The position numbers and the translations under genes were made by a program. A stretch of 37,503 bases of DNA from Clostridiales bacterium (lineage in GTDB: Bacteria > Bacillota > Clostridia > Oscillospirales > CAG-272): NCBI GenBank assembly GCA_012514145.1, contig JAAZAV010000067.1, positions 1 through 37,503 of the forward strand, written 5' to 3'. The notes under the pieces were generated by a model. That model saw only the letters and a list, made by a program, of their open reading frames with translations, was not told the origin of the DNA and did no database searches. The stretch's first letter is position 1, and each line of letters opens with the position of its first letter. This document shows, piece after piece, positions 24,388-32,391 of this stretch.

Positions 24388-25670
24388 TAACACGCCAGCG
24401 CCTTCTCAACAGCGGCAATCTTCGCGCAGAGGCAGAGGACGGCGGAAGCCTTTTCAAGCTCGGGGAGGGCGGGATAGCTGGGAGCTATCCGGAGATTGCG
24501 ATCCAGCGGGTCCTTTCCGTAGGGGAAGGTGGCGCCGGCGTCGGTGAGCTTCAGACCCAGCCCGTTGCAGAGGTCAAAGGTGCGCCTGGCGGTTCCGTCG
24601 GGCAGATTAAGGCTGATGAAGTAGCCGCCGCGGGGGGCAAACCACTCGCCCACGCCCACGGGCTTCAATTCACGCTCGAAGGCGGCAAGCACCGCGTCGA
24701 ACTTGGGGCGTAGCAGAGCGGCGTGGAGCTTCATATGCTCGCGGATGCGGCCGGCGTTTTTGAAGAACTTGACGTGGCGTATTTGATTTAACTTGTCAAA
24801 TCCGATAGTCTGATATTTCATCACCGACTTGAACTGATTTATGTTGTTGTCGGAGGCGGCGACAAGCGCCACGCCCGCGCCGGGGAAGGTTATCTTCGAG
24901 GTGGAGAAGAATATCAGCGGCATGTCGGGGTTGCCCATTCGCGCCGCCTCGGTAAAGAGGTTCAGCAGCGGGTCGCTCTTCTCGTAGATATCGTGGATTA
25001 TATAGGCGTTGTCCCAGAATATGCGGAAGTCGGGGGCGGCGGGCTTAAGCCCCGCGAGGCGGCGAACCGTCTCGTCGGAACAGGTGGTTCCGCAGGGGTT
25101 GGAGTACTTGGGCACCACCCAGATGCCCTTGATGCTTGCGTCATCGGCAACCAGCGCCTCCACCGCGTCCATGTCGGGGCCGGTTTCGGTCATGTCGACG
25201 TTTATCATGCCGATCCCAAGCGATTCGCAGATGCCGAAATGGCGGTCATAGCCGGGCACGGGGCAGATGAACTTCACATTCTGCCCGAACCAGGGCTTGC
25301 AGCCGTTCTTTGTGTACACTCCGTAGATCATGGCGCGGGCGACGGCGTCATACATGAGATTGAGCGACGAGTTGCCGCAGACTATCATGTTGTCGGCGGG
25401 GATGTCCAGCAGCTCGGAAAAGAGCCGCTTGCTCTCGGGAATGCCGTCCATCAGACCGTAGTTGCGGCAGTCGAAGCCGTTCTCGGAGACGCACTCCGCC
25501 GGGTCGGAGACGATATTTAACATACCCTGGCTCAGATCAAGCTGTTCGGAGTCGGGCTTGCCCCGGGACATGTCCAGTTTCAGCCCTAAAGCCTTGTAAT
25601 CTTCGTATTTTTTGCGGAGCCCCTCGAGCTCGGAGGCAAGCTGTGACGGGTTCATTTCGCGATAGTTCAT
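24387..25670 (-). CDS. Aspartate aminotransferase (MocR-type class I, PF12897-like)
   Basis: A 427-aa PLP enzyme that would convert aspartate and 2-oxoglutarate to oxaloacetate and glutamate. Visible landmarks are DMSRGKPD near 33-40, CGNSSLNLM near 98-106, the cofactor-contacting N191 in KYSNPCGTT, FWDNAYIIHD with D220 and Y223, and the PLP lysine K259 in FFSTSKITFPGAG. The C-terminus carries the carboxylate-binding arginine in LDRNLRIAPSYP. These motifs are those of the clostridial AspAT subgroup rather than of classical AspC. It begins 51 bp downstream of the asparaginase gene, so the pair would take asparagine through aspartate to oxaloacetate. An AAGGA is eleven bases before the ATG, a weak spacing. 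Confidence 0.87.
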   Translation of the reverse strand: MNYREMNPSQLASELEGLRKKYEDYKALGLKLDMSRGKPDSEQLDLSQGMLNIVSDPAECVSENGFDCRNYGLMDGIPESKRLFSELLDIPADNMIVCGNSSLNLMYDAVARAMIYGVYTKNGCKPWFGQNVKFICPVPGYDRHFGICESLGIGMINVDMTETGPDMDAVEALVADDASIKGIWVVPKYSNPCGTTCSDETVRRLAGLKPAAPDFRIFWDNAYIIHDIYEKSDPLLNLFTEAARMGNPDMPLIFFSTSKITFPGAGVALVAASDNNINQFKSVMKYQTIGFDKLNQIRHVKFFKNAGRIREHMKLHAALLRPKFDAVLAAFERELKPVGVGEWFAPRGGYFISLNLPDGTARRTFDLCNGLGLKLTDAGATFPYGKDPLDRNLRIAPSYPALPELEKASAVLCLCAKIAAVEKALAC

Positions 25671-25721
25671 ATTTTCTGTCGTCCTTCGTGGATTATTGTC
25701 TTGTGTCGGAGGCTGCGCCCC

Positions 25722-26717
25722 TTATGAATATAAAAGCAGCAGCTTGGCGTAGGCAAGTTCGAGGGTATCGCCGTATAGAAACAACGGGGGATGGGGATGT
25801 TTGGCTATTACGCGCACCGTGTCGTAAACGCCGCCGGTGAGCCGCGCGGGCGTGAGATAAACATCGGTTCCCGCTTCGGCGCAGCGGTCGAGAAGATACC
25901 GAATCGATGATGAATCATAGTCTGTACCGCTGCCGGAACATGCCGTTCCAGAATGGTACGCGCCGTGGAGAACGGCTTTGAACTTTCGGTAATCGTAGGC
26001 GGCGTAGTTGATGCCCACATAGGGTCGGATCATCAATACGCAGTCTGTAAGCCCCTTTTCCGCGGCTTTGACAAGGTTTGAGCGCCCCTCAACCGGGGAA
26101 CAGGGCGGCCGGGCAAGACCGGCTGTCTTGTTTTCAAGTCCGCCGATGCCGCCGGTGATGTCTATGGCGGAGTCGCTGAAGAAATCCGCCGAGTAGTCGC
26201 CGCACTGTCTGAGCTTTGAGGCGGCGTGCAGATACATGCGCCCGTCGGAGATATTCCGGTAGACGGCGTAGACGCCGGGAGCTATGCCATCGCATATGCA
26301 CTCGGCGGCGCAGCGGAAGTTGGCGTTTCCGTTGGTGCGGGGCGAATCGAGGGGGGCGTTTGCCGAGACGAAAAATACGGGAATATCGGTGCCCGCGAGC
26401 AGCAGCGAGAAAAGCGCGGCGGTGTACGCCAGCGTGTCGGTGCCGTGGGCTATAATCACGCCGTCATAGGCTTTGCCTTCTGTTTTGTCGCGATAGAGCG
26501 CGATGATGCTGTTCCAGAGGGCGACCGTCATGTTTTCGCTTAGAATACCCTGATTATCGGTTATATCAAACCTGACGTCTCCCGCCCGGGGCGAGTCTGA
26601 GGCGGCAAAATTCATTGCCAGCCGGCTTTCGGTGCCCCGTGCCACCGAAAGGGTTCCCCGCTCGTTCACGGCGGCGCAGATGGTGCCGCCCACGGGGATG
26701 AGAAGTATCTTTTTCAT
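25722..26717 (-). CDS. L-asparaginase
   Basis: A 331-aa type I/II asparaginase-fold protein hydrolysing asparagine to aspartate and ammonia. The first active-site motif is VGGTICA near residues 8-14 with its nucleophilic Thr, and the second is IAHGTDTLAYTAALF near 90-104 with the Thr-Asp pair. SANAPLDSPRTNG corresponds to the segment that normally carries the catalytic Lys; I do not see that lysine in the usual place, so activity should be treated as likely but not certain. There is no signal peptide, pointing to the cytoplasmic form. There is no Shine-Dalgarno before the ATG, and a terminator-like hairpin lies directly upstream. It is followed by the aminotransferase gene 51 bp later. Confidence 0.83.
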   Translation of the reverse strand: MKKILLIPVGGTICAAVNERGTLSVARGTESRLAMNFAASDSPRAGDVRFDITDNQGILSENMTVALWNSIIALYRDKTEGKAYDGVIIAHGTDTLAYTAALFSLLLAGTDIPVFFVSANAPLDSPRTNGNANFRCAAECICDGIAPGVYAVYRNISDGRMYLHAASKLRQCGDYSADFFSDSAIDITGGIGGLENKTAGLARPPCSPVEGRSNLVKAAEKGLTDCVLMIRPYVGINYAAYDYRKFKAVLHGAYHSGTACSGSGTDYDSSSIRYLLDRCAEAGTDVYLTPARLTGGVYDTVRVIAKHPHPPLFLYGDTLELAYAKLLLLYS

Positions 26718-26727
26718 GTTAAATGTT

Positions 26728-26746
26728 AAAAAGCGGCAAAAGCCGC
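26728..26746 (-). terminator. Terminator-like hairpin in the asparaginase leader
   Basis: On the minus strand GCGGC-TTTT-GCCGC is followed by TTTTT, ending ten bases before the ATG. It lies between the promoter and the gene, so it could attenuate the operon. Confidence 0.6.
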
Positions 26747-26802
26747 GCCGCGCTGATTTCGGTCGACTCTTCGGCTATTATAGGCTATTGTAACGATTCA
26801 GG

Positions 26803-26831
26803 ATTATACCACATCCGGCAGATAAATTCAA
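26803..26831 (-). promoter_or_regulatory. Promoter of the asparaginase operon
   Basis: On the minus strand TTGAAT (26831-26826), 17-nt spacer, TATAAT (26808-26803) with TGG in front as an extended -10. The leader is about 80 nt. Confidence 0.75.
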
Positions 26832-26957
26832 TAGCTTTTCCGTGTATTTATGCGTATTTTACCCGTGAATGAAACGGGTCGGCGCAAATCGGCGCGAATA
26901 TCACTGCGGGCGATTGTCAGGAAAGAGATATACCGTACTCAAACACTCGCGCCCTCC

Positions 26958-26997
26958 GCAAAAGGGACAGCCGGATGCGAAAACACATCCGGCTGCC
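26958..26997 (-). terminator. Intrinsic terminator of the 27035 gene
   Basis: On the minus strand a 10-bp stem (CAGCCGGATG/CATCCGGCTG) with an 8-nt loop is followed by TCCCTTTTG. Confidence 0.8.
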
Positions 26998-27034
26998 TCA
27001 AAAAGAGTAAGGAGGTTATGAAGAAAGGGGTTTG

Positions 27035-27922
27035 TTATTTTTTCTTCCTGCTCACCAGGAATATTGCCGCGCAGGATGCGGCGGCGCATACCGCGAGTGC
27101 CGCCACCGGGTCGTAGGTCTGTGCGGCCGCGGCGGGCTTTGCCGCTGCCTTAGCCGCGGTCTCGGCTTTTGCCGTGGTCACGATGAGTGAGGGAGCGAAC
27201 TCGGAGGAGAGTTTAAGCTCAAGCGCGTAGTCGGCGGGCTTGAAGGAGGACTCGAAGCCGGCGAGAGCCGTCTTCCAGTAGTTGTTCTCCGCCCCGCCGC
27301 TGTCGCGGTCAAGCATGCAGATGATGGCGTTTATCGTTTCGCCCGACTTGTGCTTCCACTCATAGCCGTCCTTGGCGAGGATCTCGATGGAGGTCCAGGG
27401 GATCTGCATCTCGAACTCCCAGCCCTTGTCGGTAATGCGGCCGGCGCCGGTGTACTTGAATTCCTCGGCGGCTCCGCCGTAGGGATGATAAACCGCGCCC
27501 AGTTTGCCGTCCTTCATCAGACCTATGGAGTAGAACATTCCGCCTCCGCCGCCCTTGGCGCCGATGAGCCCGCCGGGATCGAGGGCTATCTGGAAGGCGT
27601 CCTTGCCGTAAACTTCGGAGATGCTCTCGGGCTGAACCACGTCGTCGTCAATAACCTTGGCGGCGAGATAAAGTCCCGTGTCGTCCCAGCTGTAATAGAA
27701 GGTTATGGCGTTGTCGATCTCGCCCTGCCAGGGGGCGCAGTTGTCGGCGCTCATAACAATCGCGTTCTCGGCGTCCCATTCGCCCTCATTGACGATGCCG
27801 TCAAGCTTGGGGGCGTTGGTGTAGACGGTTATCGGGATACGCTTTTCGGGAAGCGCAGATACGGTTACTGCCATTGTCAATACCATGAGCAGAACCAGCG
27901 CTATTGCAGCAATTCTTTTCAT
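27035..27922 (-). CDS. Secreted CBM9-like protein with QTYDP C-terminal tail
   Basis: A 295-aa protein. The signal peptide runs to about residue 23 (VLLMVLTMAVTVSA). Residues about 30-225 match the DOMON/CBM9 pattern: PKLDGIVNEGEWD, a FYYSWDDTGLYLAAKVIDDDV strand pair, GKDAFQIALDP, and WEFEMQIPWTSI. CBM9 modules bind sugar chain ends or cellulose. An Ala/Lys-rich linker leads to AAAQTYDP, a hydrophobic helix and SRKKK, a tail shared with two other secreted proteins here. GAGAGGT precedes the ATG, and the 50-nt leader contains a hairpin (TGTCCG/CGGACA). The gene has its own promoter and terminator, so it is monocistronic. Likely surface-attached; the ligand is unknown. Confidence 0.8.
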   Translation of the reverse strand: MKRIAAIALVLLMVLTMAVTVSALPEKRIPITVYTNAPKLDGIVNEGEWDAENAIVMSADNCAPWQGEIDNAITFYYSWDDTGLYLAAKVIDDDVVQPESISEVYGKDAFQIALDPGGLIGAKGGGGGMFYSIGLMKDGKLGAVYHPYGGAAEEFKYTGAGRITDKGWEFEMQIPWTSIEILAKDGYEWKHKSGETINAIICMLDRDSGGAENNYWKTALAGFESSFKPADYALELKLSSEFAPSLIVTTAKAETAAKAAAKPAAAAQTYDPVAALAVCAAASCAAIFLVSRKKK

Positions 27923-27976
27923 AATACTTACCTCTCAGGTCAGGTTACATTGTCCGAGCCTTTCCCGGACAGGCTC

Positions 27977-28005
27977 ATTTTAGCACATTAAGAGAGTAAA
28001 GTCAA
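27977..28005 (-). promoter_or_regulatory. Promoter of the 27035 gene
   Basis: On the minus strand TTGACT (28005-28000), 17-nt spacer, TAAAAT (27982-27977) preceded by an extended TGC. Confidence 0.8.
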
Positions 28006-28083
28006 TACTATTTAACAAATTCATCACAATTTCGTTAAATATGTATAAAAATGCGCGTACTGCCCTGTTTTCTTTGCATGGCT

Positions 28084-28143
28084 CGCGTATATACGCGTGC
28101 CGCACAACCATGAACCGCGCGCCGAAAACAACGCGGATCCGCG
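28084..28143. other. Intergenic palindromes between the two CBM9-like genes
   Basis: Two perfect palindromes lie here: CGCGTATATACGCG (28084-28097) and CGCGGATCCGCG (28132-28143). The second is followed on the minus strand by TTGTTTT and could be a weak terminator for the 28150 gene. Confidence 0.4.
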
Positions 28144-28149
28144 GTGTGC

Positions 28150-28974
28150 TTACTTTTTCTTCTTTATGACAAGTGCCGCGCCCGAGAGGAGGGCGGCTGC
28201 CATGAAGACGGCGGCGGGGTCGAAGGTCTGAGCGGCGGCAGGCTTCGCCTCCGCGGCGGGTTTCGCCTCTGCTGCTGCCGCGGCAGTCTCGACCTTAAGG
28301 GCGATCTCTTTGGCGGAGAGGGTGATGTTCTTATACTTGGAACCGTCGTTTGCGATACCGTCAAGGATATAATAGACGAGACGGGTGGGAGCGTTGGACG
28401 CGCCCATGGTCTTGTCGATGTCAAGCATCACGTTGAAGCCGATCTCCGAGCCGGTCTTGGCGCCGTCCTTGAAGGGGCACTTGTATTCGAGACAGAATAC
28501 CTGAGCCGCCTTGTCCACGGCGGCTTTCAGCTCGATGTCGCCGGCTTTGCCCTTGAGGGCGCCCCAGTACTCGCCGGTGAACCAGCATTTGTACTTGTAG
28601 GTGTCGTCCTGGGTCTTGGCGGCGTTCGACCATTCGAGGAAGAACTCGATGCCGGTGGTCTGCCAGGCGTTGGCGTCGGCAAGGGTGCGGTTGTATTCGC
28701 CGAGAGGATAGGTGCTGTGGGCTTCGATGAAGCAGTAGAGGGCGGCGCCGTCGTGAAGCAGGTAGATGTCGGCATAGTTGTTCTCGGCGCCGGGCAGGGT
28801 CTTCAGCTTCAGACCTTCCTTGTAGATGTCGTCCAGCTTACCGTCAAGGGTTATGGCGCCCTTGTAAAGCGGAACCTCGCCCCAGGAGCCGTTGGCTGTC
28901 AGGGCGTAAACCGGTACGGACGCGGCGGCAAAGATGCACACCGCGGCAAGAATGAGGGCAAGCAGCTTTTTCAT
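28150..28974 (-). CDS. Secreted CBM9-like protein with QTFDP C-terminal tail
   Basis: A 274-aa protein. GGAGG lies eight bases before the ATG. After a signal peptide ending near PVYA, residues about 35-225 carry a CBM9/DOMON-like domain: ITLDGKLDDIYKEGLKL, ADIYLLHDGAALYCFIEAHS, TTGIEFFLEWSN, FCLEYKCPFKDG, and IGFNVMLDID. A repetitive AEAKPAA linker leads to AAAQTFDP, a hydrophobic span and IKKKK. The domain is related to but clearly different from the 27035 product. The gene has its own promoter. The C-terminal layout suggests surface anchoring or membrane retention. The substrate is unknown; a role in binding plant polysaccharide fits the glycosidases of the window. Confidence 0.8.
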   Translation of the reverse strand: MKKLLALILAAVCIFAAASVPVYALTANGSWGEVPLYKGAITLDGKLDDIYKEGLKLKTLPGAENNYADIYLLHDGAALYCFIEAHSTYPLGEYNRTLADANAWQTTGIEFFLEWSNAAKTQDDTYKYKCWFTGEYWGALKGKAGDIELKAAVDKAAQVFCLEYKCPFKDGAKTGSEIGFNVMLDIDKTMGASNAPTRLVYYILDGIANDGSKYKNITLSAKEIALKVETAAAAAEAKPAAEAKPAAAQTFDPAAVFMAAALLSGAALVIKKKK

Positions 28975-29037
28975 GGTAAATACCTCCGAAAAATCGTTGC
29001 ATATTGTGACGGCGCGGCTTATGTGTGTCTATGTATA

Positions 29038-29066
29038 AGTATACATCGCGGCAGCCGGCGTGTCAA
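29038..29066 (-). promoter_or_regulatory. Promoter of the 28150 gene
   Basis: On the minus strand TTGACA (29066-29061), 17-nt spacer, TATACT (29043-29038). Confidence 0.8.
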
Positions 29067-29167
29067 CAATAATTTTAATTATTTTCACGGGCGGGGAAGA
29101 AACGATGAAACATTGTTGCAATCATTAAGAATGACGGCTTTTGCTGTACGAACATGAGAATTTGATA

Positions 29168-29222
29168 ATAAAAGGGCGCCGCGGGCGGACGGTTCTGTCA
29201 ACCGCCCGCAAGCAGCGCCGCT
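29168..29222 (-). terminator. Intrinsic terminator of the 29246 gene
   Basis: On the minus strand a long GC-rich stem (GCGGGCGGTT/AACCGTCCGCCCGC and outer GGCGC/GCGCC) is followed by CTTTTATT. Confidence 0.8.
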
Positions 29223-29245
29223 TATGGTCTTGTTATATAATCGTA

Positions 29246-30721
29246 TTACTCCACATTGAACTCGAGGTGAGCGTCGTAATACTTGTCGATAAGGTTCTGC
29301 AGGGTATTCATCTTCGATTCGATGTAAGAAGCATAGGTCGGATTCGTGTCGGTGACGACATTGTTTACGATGCTGTAGAAGTCGCCGCCCAGGTTTATGC
29401 CCAGGTCATAGATCGCGTTTTCGAAGATGATGTCAAGCATCGCAATCGAATCCTCGTCGCGGGAAACTTTTTGTCCGAGAAGCACGTCATAGAACACGGG
29501 CATGAAAATCTGCTGATTGTAGTAGCCAAGCAGTTCTGTCGTCATGCCCACCATATCCTTATCCTTTGCCGTGGCGGGCACGCACATGAAGCCCGCCCAG
29601 TTGAGGGTGTAATATTCATCCTGCGCCTCGTCGTACTTGGGAACCGGGATTATGCCGAAGTCGGCTTCGTTCTCGCGGAATCGGGCGGCAAGGCTGAGGG
29701 GCACATAGTAGAACAGGGCGTGACCCTCGTTGAAGGATACCGGGGGCGAACCGCCGGCGTTGGGGTCGGTAGCCTGCGAATAGGGCCAGGTGAAGGCGGC
29801 GTTGCCGCCGAAGATGAGATTTGCCAGCTTCTCGCAGAGGGTGGTCATGACCGTCGGGTCAAGGGCGAAATAGGGTACTCCGTCCTTGTCGGTGCGGATG
29901 CAGAACTGACCGGCGGCGGTGGGGAAGGAACCGGTCTGCCAGCCCTTCTCAAACATGAAGCCGTACTGGTCTTTCTCGTCGAACTTGCCGTCGCCGTTGA
30001 TGTCGGCAGAGACCTGTTCCGCCATGGAGGCAAGCACATCCCAGGTCCATTTGCCCTCAAGCACCAGGTCATAGGGCTTTTCGAGTTTGTAAGCCTCCAG
30101 CAGTTCGTAGTTGAAGAAGATGGAGTTCACGTCGGGCAGGATGAAGCAGTTGGCGTTGAAGGGCAGCACCCCGGCAATCTCCATGGATTCGTGCATGTAC
30201 TGGTTCCACCAGGACTTGTCCATGTCGACATAGGGCAGGTCGTTCCAGTTCAGCACCAGCCGTTCCGAGACATAGCTTACCAGCGAGGTGGCGCAGTGGG
30301 TCAGTGCCAGGTCATAGACCGCGTCGCCCGCAAGCACCGTGCGCTGAACCGCGGGAAGCACATCGCCGATGTAAGCTACCGCCTCGGTGGTGACATCGAT
30401 GTTTAACTGTTCCTCTATTTTGCTCATGCGCTCAAAGAGAGCATCGTTCACCACATCGCCGTCGGCCTCCTCGGCGAAATAGTAGTGATTGTAAAGCGAC
30501 CACCGGGGATATAGGATGTTGAAAACCGCGCCCTCAAAGTCGGTGTCGGGTATGTCGGGAACCTCGCCGGGCGTGGTGGTTTCGGCTTCGGTCTCGGAAG
30601 CTGCCGCGGTGGTGACTTTGGCGGAGCCGCCGTCTCCCCCCGAGCAGCCGACCGCCGTTATCAGGATAAGCGCTGCCAGCAGCAGACAGAGCGCTGCGGA
30701 GAATTTCGCTGAAAATGTCAT
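29246..30721 (-). CDS. Extracellular solute-binding lipoprotein (duplicate pair, copy A)
   Basis: The ATG at 30721 is chosen because GGAGG is seven bases upstream; the frame's earlier start lies before the promoter. The 491-aa protein has a lipoprotein signal with lipobox ITAVGC and a Thr/Glu-rich linker. Shared blocks with the other solute-binding lipoproteins are FNILYPRWS, GDVVNDALFERMSKIEEQLN, the calcium-type loop DINGDGKFDEKDQYGFM, and FGIIPVPKYDEAQDEYY. It is nearly the same length and sequence as the upstream 30855 product. It has its own promoter and a strong terminator. No permease is near. It probably binds a sugar or oligosaccharide at the cell surface for a transporter encoded elsewhere. 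Confidence 0.82.
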   Translation of the reverse strand: MTFSAKFSAALCLLLAALILITAVGCSGGDGGSAKVTTAAASETEAETTTPGEVPDIPDTDFEGAVFNILYPRWSLYNHYYFAEEADGDVVNDALFERMSKIEEQLNIDVTTEAVAYIGDVLPAVQRTVLAGDAVYDLALTHCATSLVSYVSERLVLNWNDLPYVDMDKSWWNQYMHESMEIAGVLPFNANCFILPDVNSIFFNYELLEAYKLEKPYDLVLEGKWTWDVLASMAEQVSADINGDGKFDEKDQYGFMFEKGWQTGSFPTAAGQFCIRTDKDGVPYFALDPTVMTTLCEKLANLIFGGNAAFTWPYSQATDPNAGGSPPVSFNEGHALFYYVPLSLAARFRENEADFGIIPVPKYDEAQDEYYTLNWAGFMCVPATAKDKDMVGMTTELLGYYNQQIFMPVFYDVLLGQKVSRDEDSIAMLDIIFENAIYDLGINLGGDFYSIVNNVVTDTNPTYASYIESKMNTLQNLIDKYYDAHLEFNVE

Positions 30722-30755
30722 TTTGTAACCTCCCGTTGCATATTTGGTTAGCGAC

Positions 30756-30784
30756 AGTGTAGCATAAATCGACCGCCGGCGCAA
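30756..30784 (-). promoter_or_regulatory. Promoter of solute-binding copy A
   Basis: On the minus strand TTGCGC (30784-30779), 17-nt spacer beginning CGGCGG, TACACT (30761-30756) with extended TGC. The layout is nearly the same as at copy B. Confidence 0.7.
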
Positions 30785-30854
30785 TGGGATATTGAAGAAT
30801 ATTTAACAAAAGTTTCACTTTGCCGGCCGCACCGCCACGGCTTACGGAATAAAT

Positions 30855-32330
30855 TTAAGCGTTAAACTCCAGATGAGCCTTGTGATATTTGTCGATGTGA
30901 TTCTGCAGGACATTCATTTTTGACTCGATATATGAGGCGTATGTGGGCTTCGAACTGGTGACGACGTTTCTTATGATGCAGTAAAAGTCGACGCCAAGGT
31001 TTATCCCCAGGTCATATACGGCGTGGTCGAAGATGATATCCAGCATCGCAATCGAATCCTCATCCCGGGAAACCTTCTGACCGAGAAGAATATCATAGAA
31101 CACGGGCATGAAGATCTGCTGATTGTAGTAACCCAGCAGCTCCACCGTCATACCCGCCAGGTCTTGGTTCTTCGCCGAGGCGGGCACGCACATGAAGCCC
31201 GACCAGTTGAGCGTATAATACTCATTCTGCGCCTCGTCATACTTGGGGACCGGGATTATGCCGAAGTCGGCTTCGTTCTCGCGGAAGCGGGCGGCAAGAC
31301 TGAGGGGCACATAGTAGAAGAGAGCGCGGCCTTCGTTGAATGAGACGGGAGGCGAGCCGCCGGCGTTGGGGTCGGTAGCCTGCGAATAGGGCCAGGTGAA
31401 GGCGGCGTTGCCGCCGTGCATGAGTTTTGCGAGTTTATCGCAGAGGCCGGTCATTATTGTCTCGTCAAGGGCGAAATAGGGTACGCCCTCCTTGTCGGTG
31501 CGGATGCAGAACTGACCGGCGGCGGTGGGGAAGGAGCCGGGCTGCCAGTCATTCTCGAACATGAAGCCGTAACGGTCGTTCTCGTCGAACACGCCGTCGC
31601 CGTTGATGTCGGCAGAGACCTGTTCCGCCATTTCGGTGAGCACGTCCCAGGTCCACCTGCCCTCAAGCACCAGGTCGTAGGGCTTTTCAAGGCTGAAAGC
31701 CTCCAGCAGCTCATAATTGAAGAAGATCGAGTTCACATCGGGCAGAATAAAACTGTTGGCGTTGAAGGGCAGTATCCCCGAGATCTCCATGGAGTCGCGT
31801 ATATACTGATTCCACCAGGACTTTTCCATGTCGATGTGGGGGATATCGTTCCAGTTGAGCACCAGCCGTTCCGAGACATAGCTTACAAGCGAGGTGGCGC
31901 AGTGGGTCAGGGTAAGGTTATAGACATCATCCCCCGACAGCACGGTGCGCTGAACCGCGGGCAGTATCTTGCCGGCGTTATCCGTCAGCTCGGTGGTGAC
32001 ATCGATATTTAACTGTTCCTCGATCTTGGTCATGCGCTCGAACAGGGCGTCGTTTACAGCGTCGCCGTCGGCTTCCTCGGCGAAGTAGTAGTGATTGTAA
32101 AGCGCCCACTGAGGATAGAGGATGTTGAATCCCGCGCCCTCAAAGTCGGCGTCGGGTATGTCGGGCGTCTCACCGGTTGTTGTGATTTCGGCTTCGGTTT
32201 CAGCTTCGGAGACTGCCGCGGCTGTGACCTTGGCGGAACCTCCTCCACCCGAGCAGCCGGCCGCCGTTATCACGGTCAGCGCCGCCAGCAGCAGACAGAG
32301 CGCCGCGGAGAATTTTGCCTTAAATATCAT
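30855..32330 (-). CDS. Extracellular solute-binding lipoprotein (duplicate pair, copy B)
   Basis: A 491-aa paralogue of the downstream 29246 product. Long stretches are identical (for example ATDPNAGGSPPVSFNEG and TLTHCATSLVSYVSERLVL with one change), and differences are scattered. The lipobox is ITAAGC. The calcium-type loop reads DINGDGVFDENDRYGFM. GGGGGT lies about seven bases before the ATG, weaker than in copy A. Both copies keep intact reading frames, so both are probably used. The duplication includes the promoter. Ligand and transporter are unknown. Confidence 0.82.
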   Translation of the reverse strand: MIFKAKFSAALCLLLAALTVITAAGCSGGGGSAKVTAAAVSEAETEAEITTTGETPDIPDADFEGAGFNILYPQWALYNHYYFAEEADGDAVNDALFERMTKIEEQLNIDVTTELTDNAGKILPAVQRTVLSGDDVYNLTLTHCATSLVSYVSERLVLNWNDIPHIDMEKSWWNQYIRDSMEISGILPFNANSFILPDVNSIFFNYELLEAFSLEKPYDLVLEGRWTWDVLTEMAEQVSADINGDGVFDENDRYGFMFENDWQPGSFPTAAGQFCIRTDKEGVPYFALDETIMTGLCDKLAKLMHGGNAAFTWPYSQATDPNAGGSPPVSFNEGRALFYYVPLSLAARFRENEADFGIIPVPKYDEAQNEYYTLNWSGFMCVPASAKNQDLAGMTVELLGYYNQQIFMPVFYDILLGQKVSRDEDSIAMLDIIFDHAVYDLGINLGVDFYCIIRNVVTSSKPTYASYIESKMNVLQNHIDKYHKAHLEFNA

Positions 32331-32362
32331 AAGATTACCCCCTGTTGCTTTTATATGAAAAC

Positions 32363-32391
32363 ATTATAACATAATTCACCCGCCGGCGCAA
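32363..32391 (-). promoter_or_regulatory. Promoter of solute-binding copy B
   Basis: On the minus strand TTGCGC (32391-32386), 17-nt spacer beginning CGGCGG, consensus TATAAT (32368-32363) with extended TGT. Confidence 0.75.

Larger units (their letters stand above)
26747..27034. other. Intergenic region upstream of asparaginase
   Basis: It holds the asparaginase promoter and the terminator of the 27035 gene, listed separately. I see no gene in the rest. Confidence 0.6.

Noticed and set aside
28144..30406. Two long plus-strand frames (337 and 421 codons)
   Set aside because: Antisense to a CBM9-like gene and to a solute-binding gene; repetitive Val/Gly/Glu composition typical of antisense reading.
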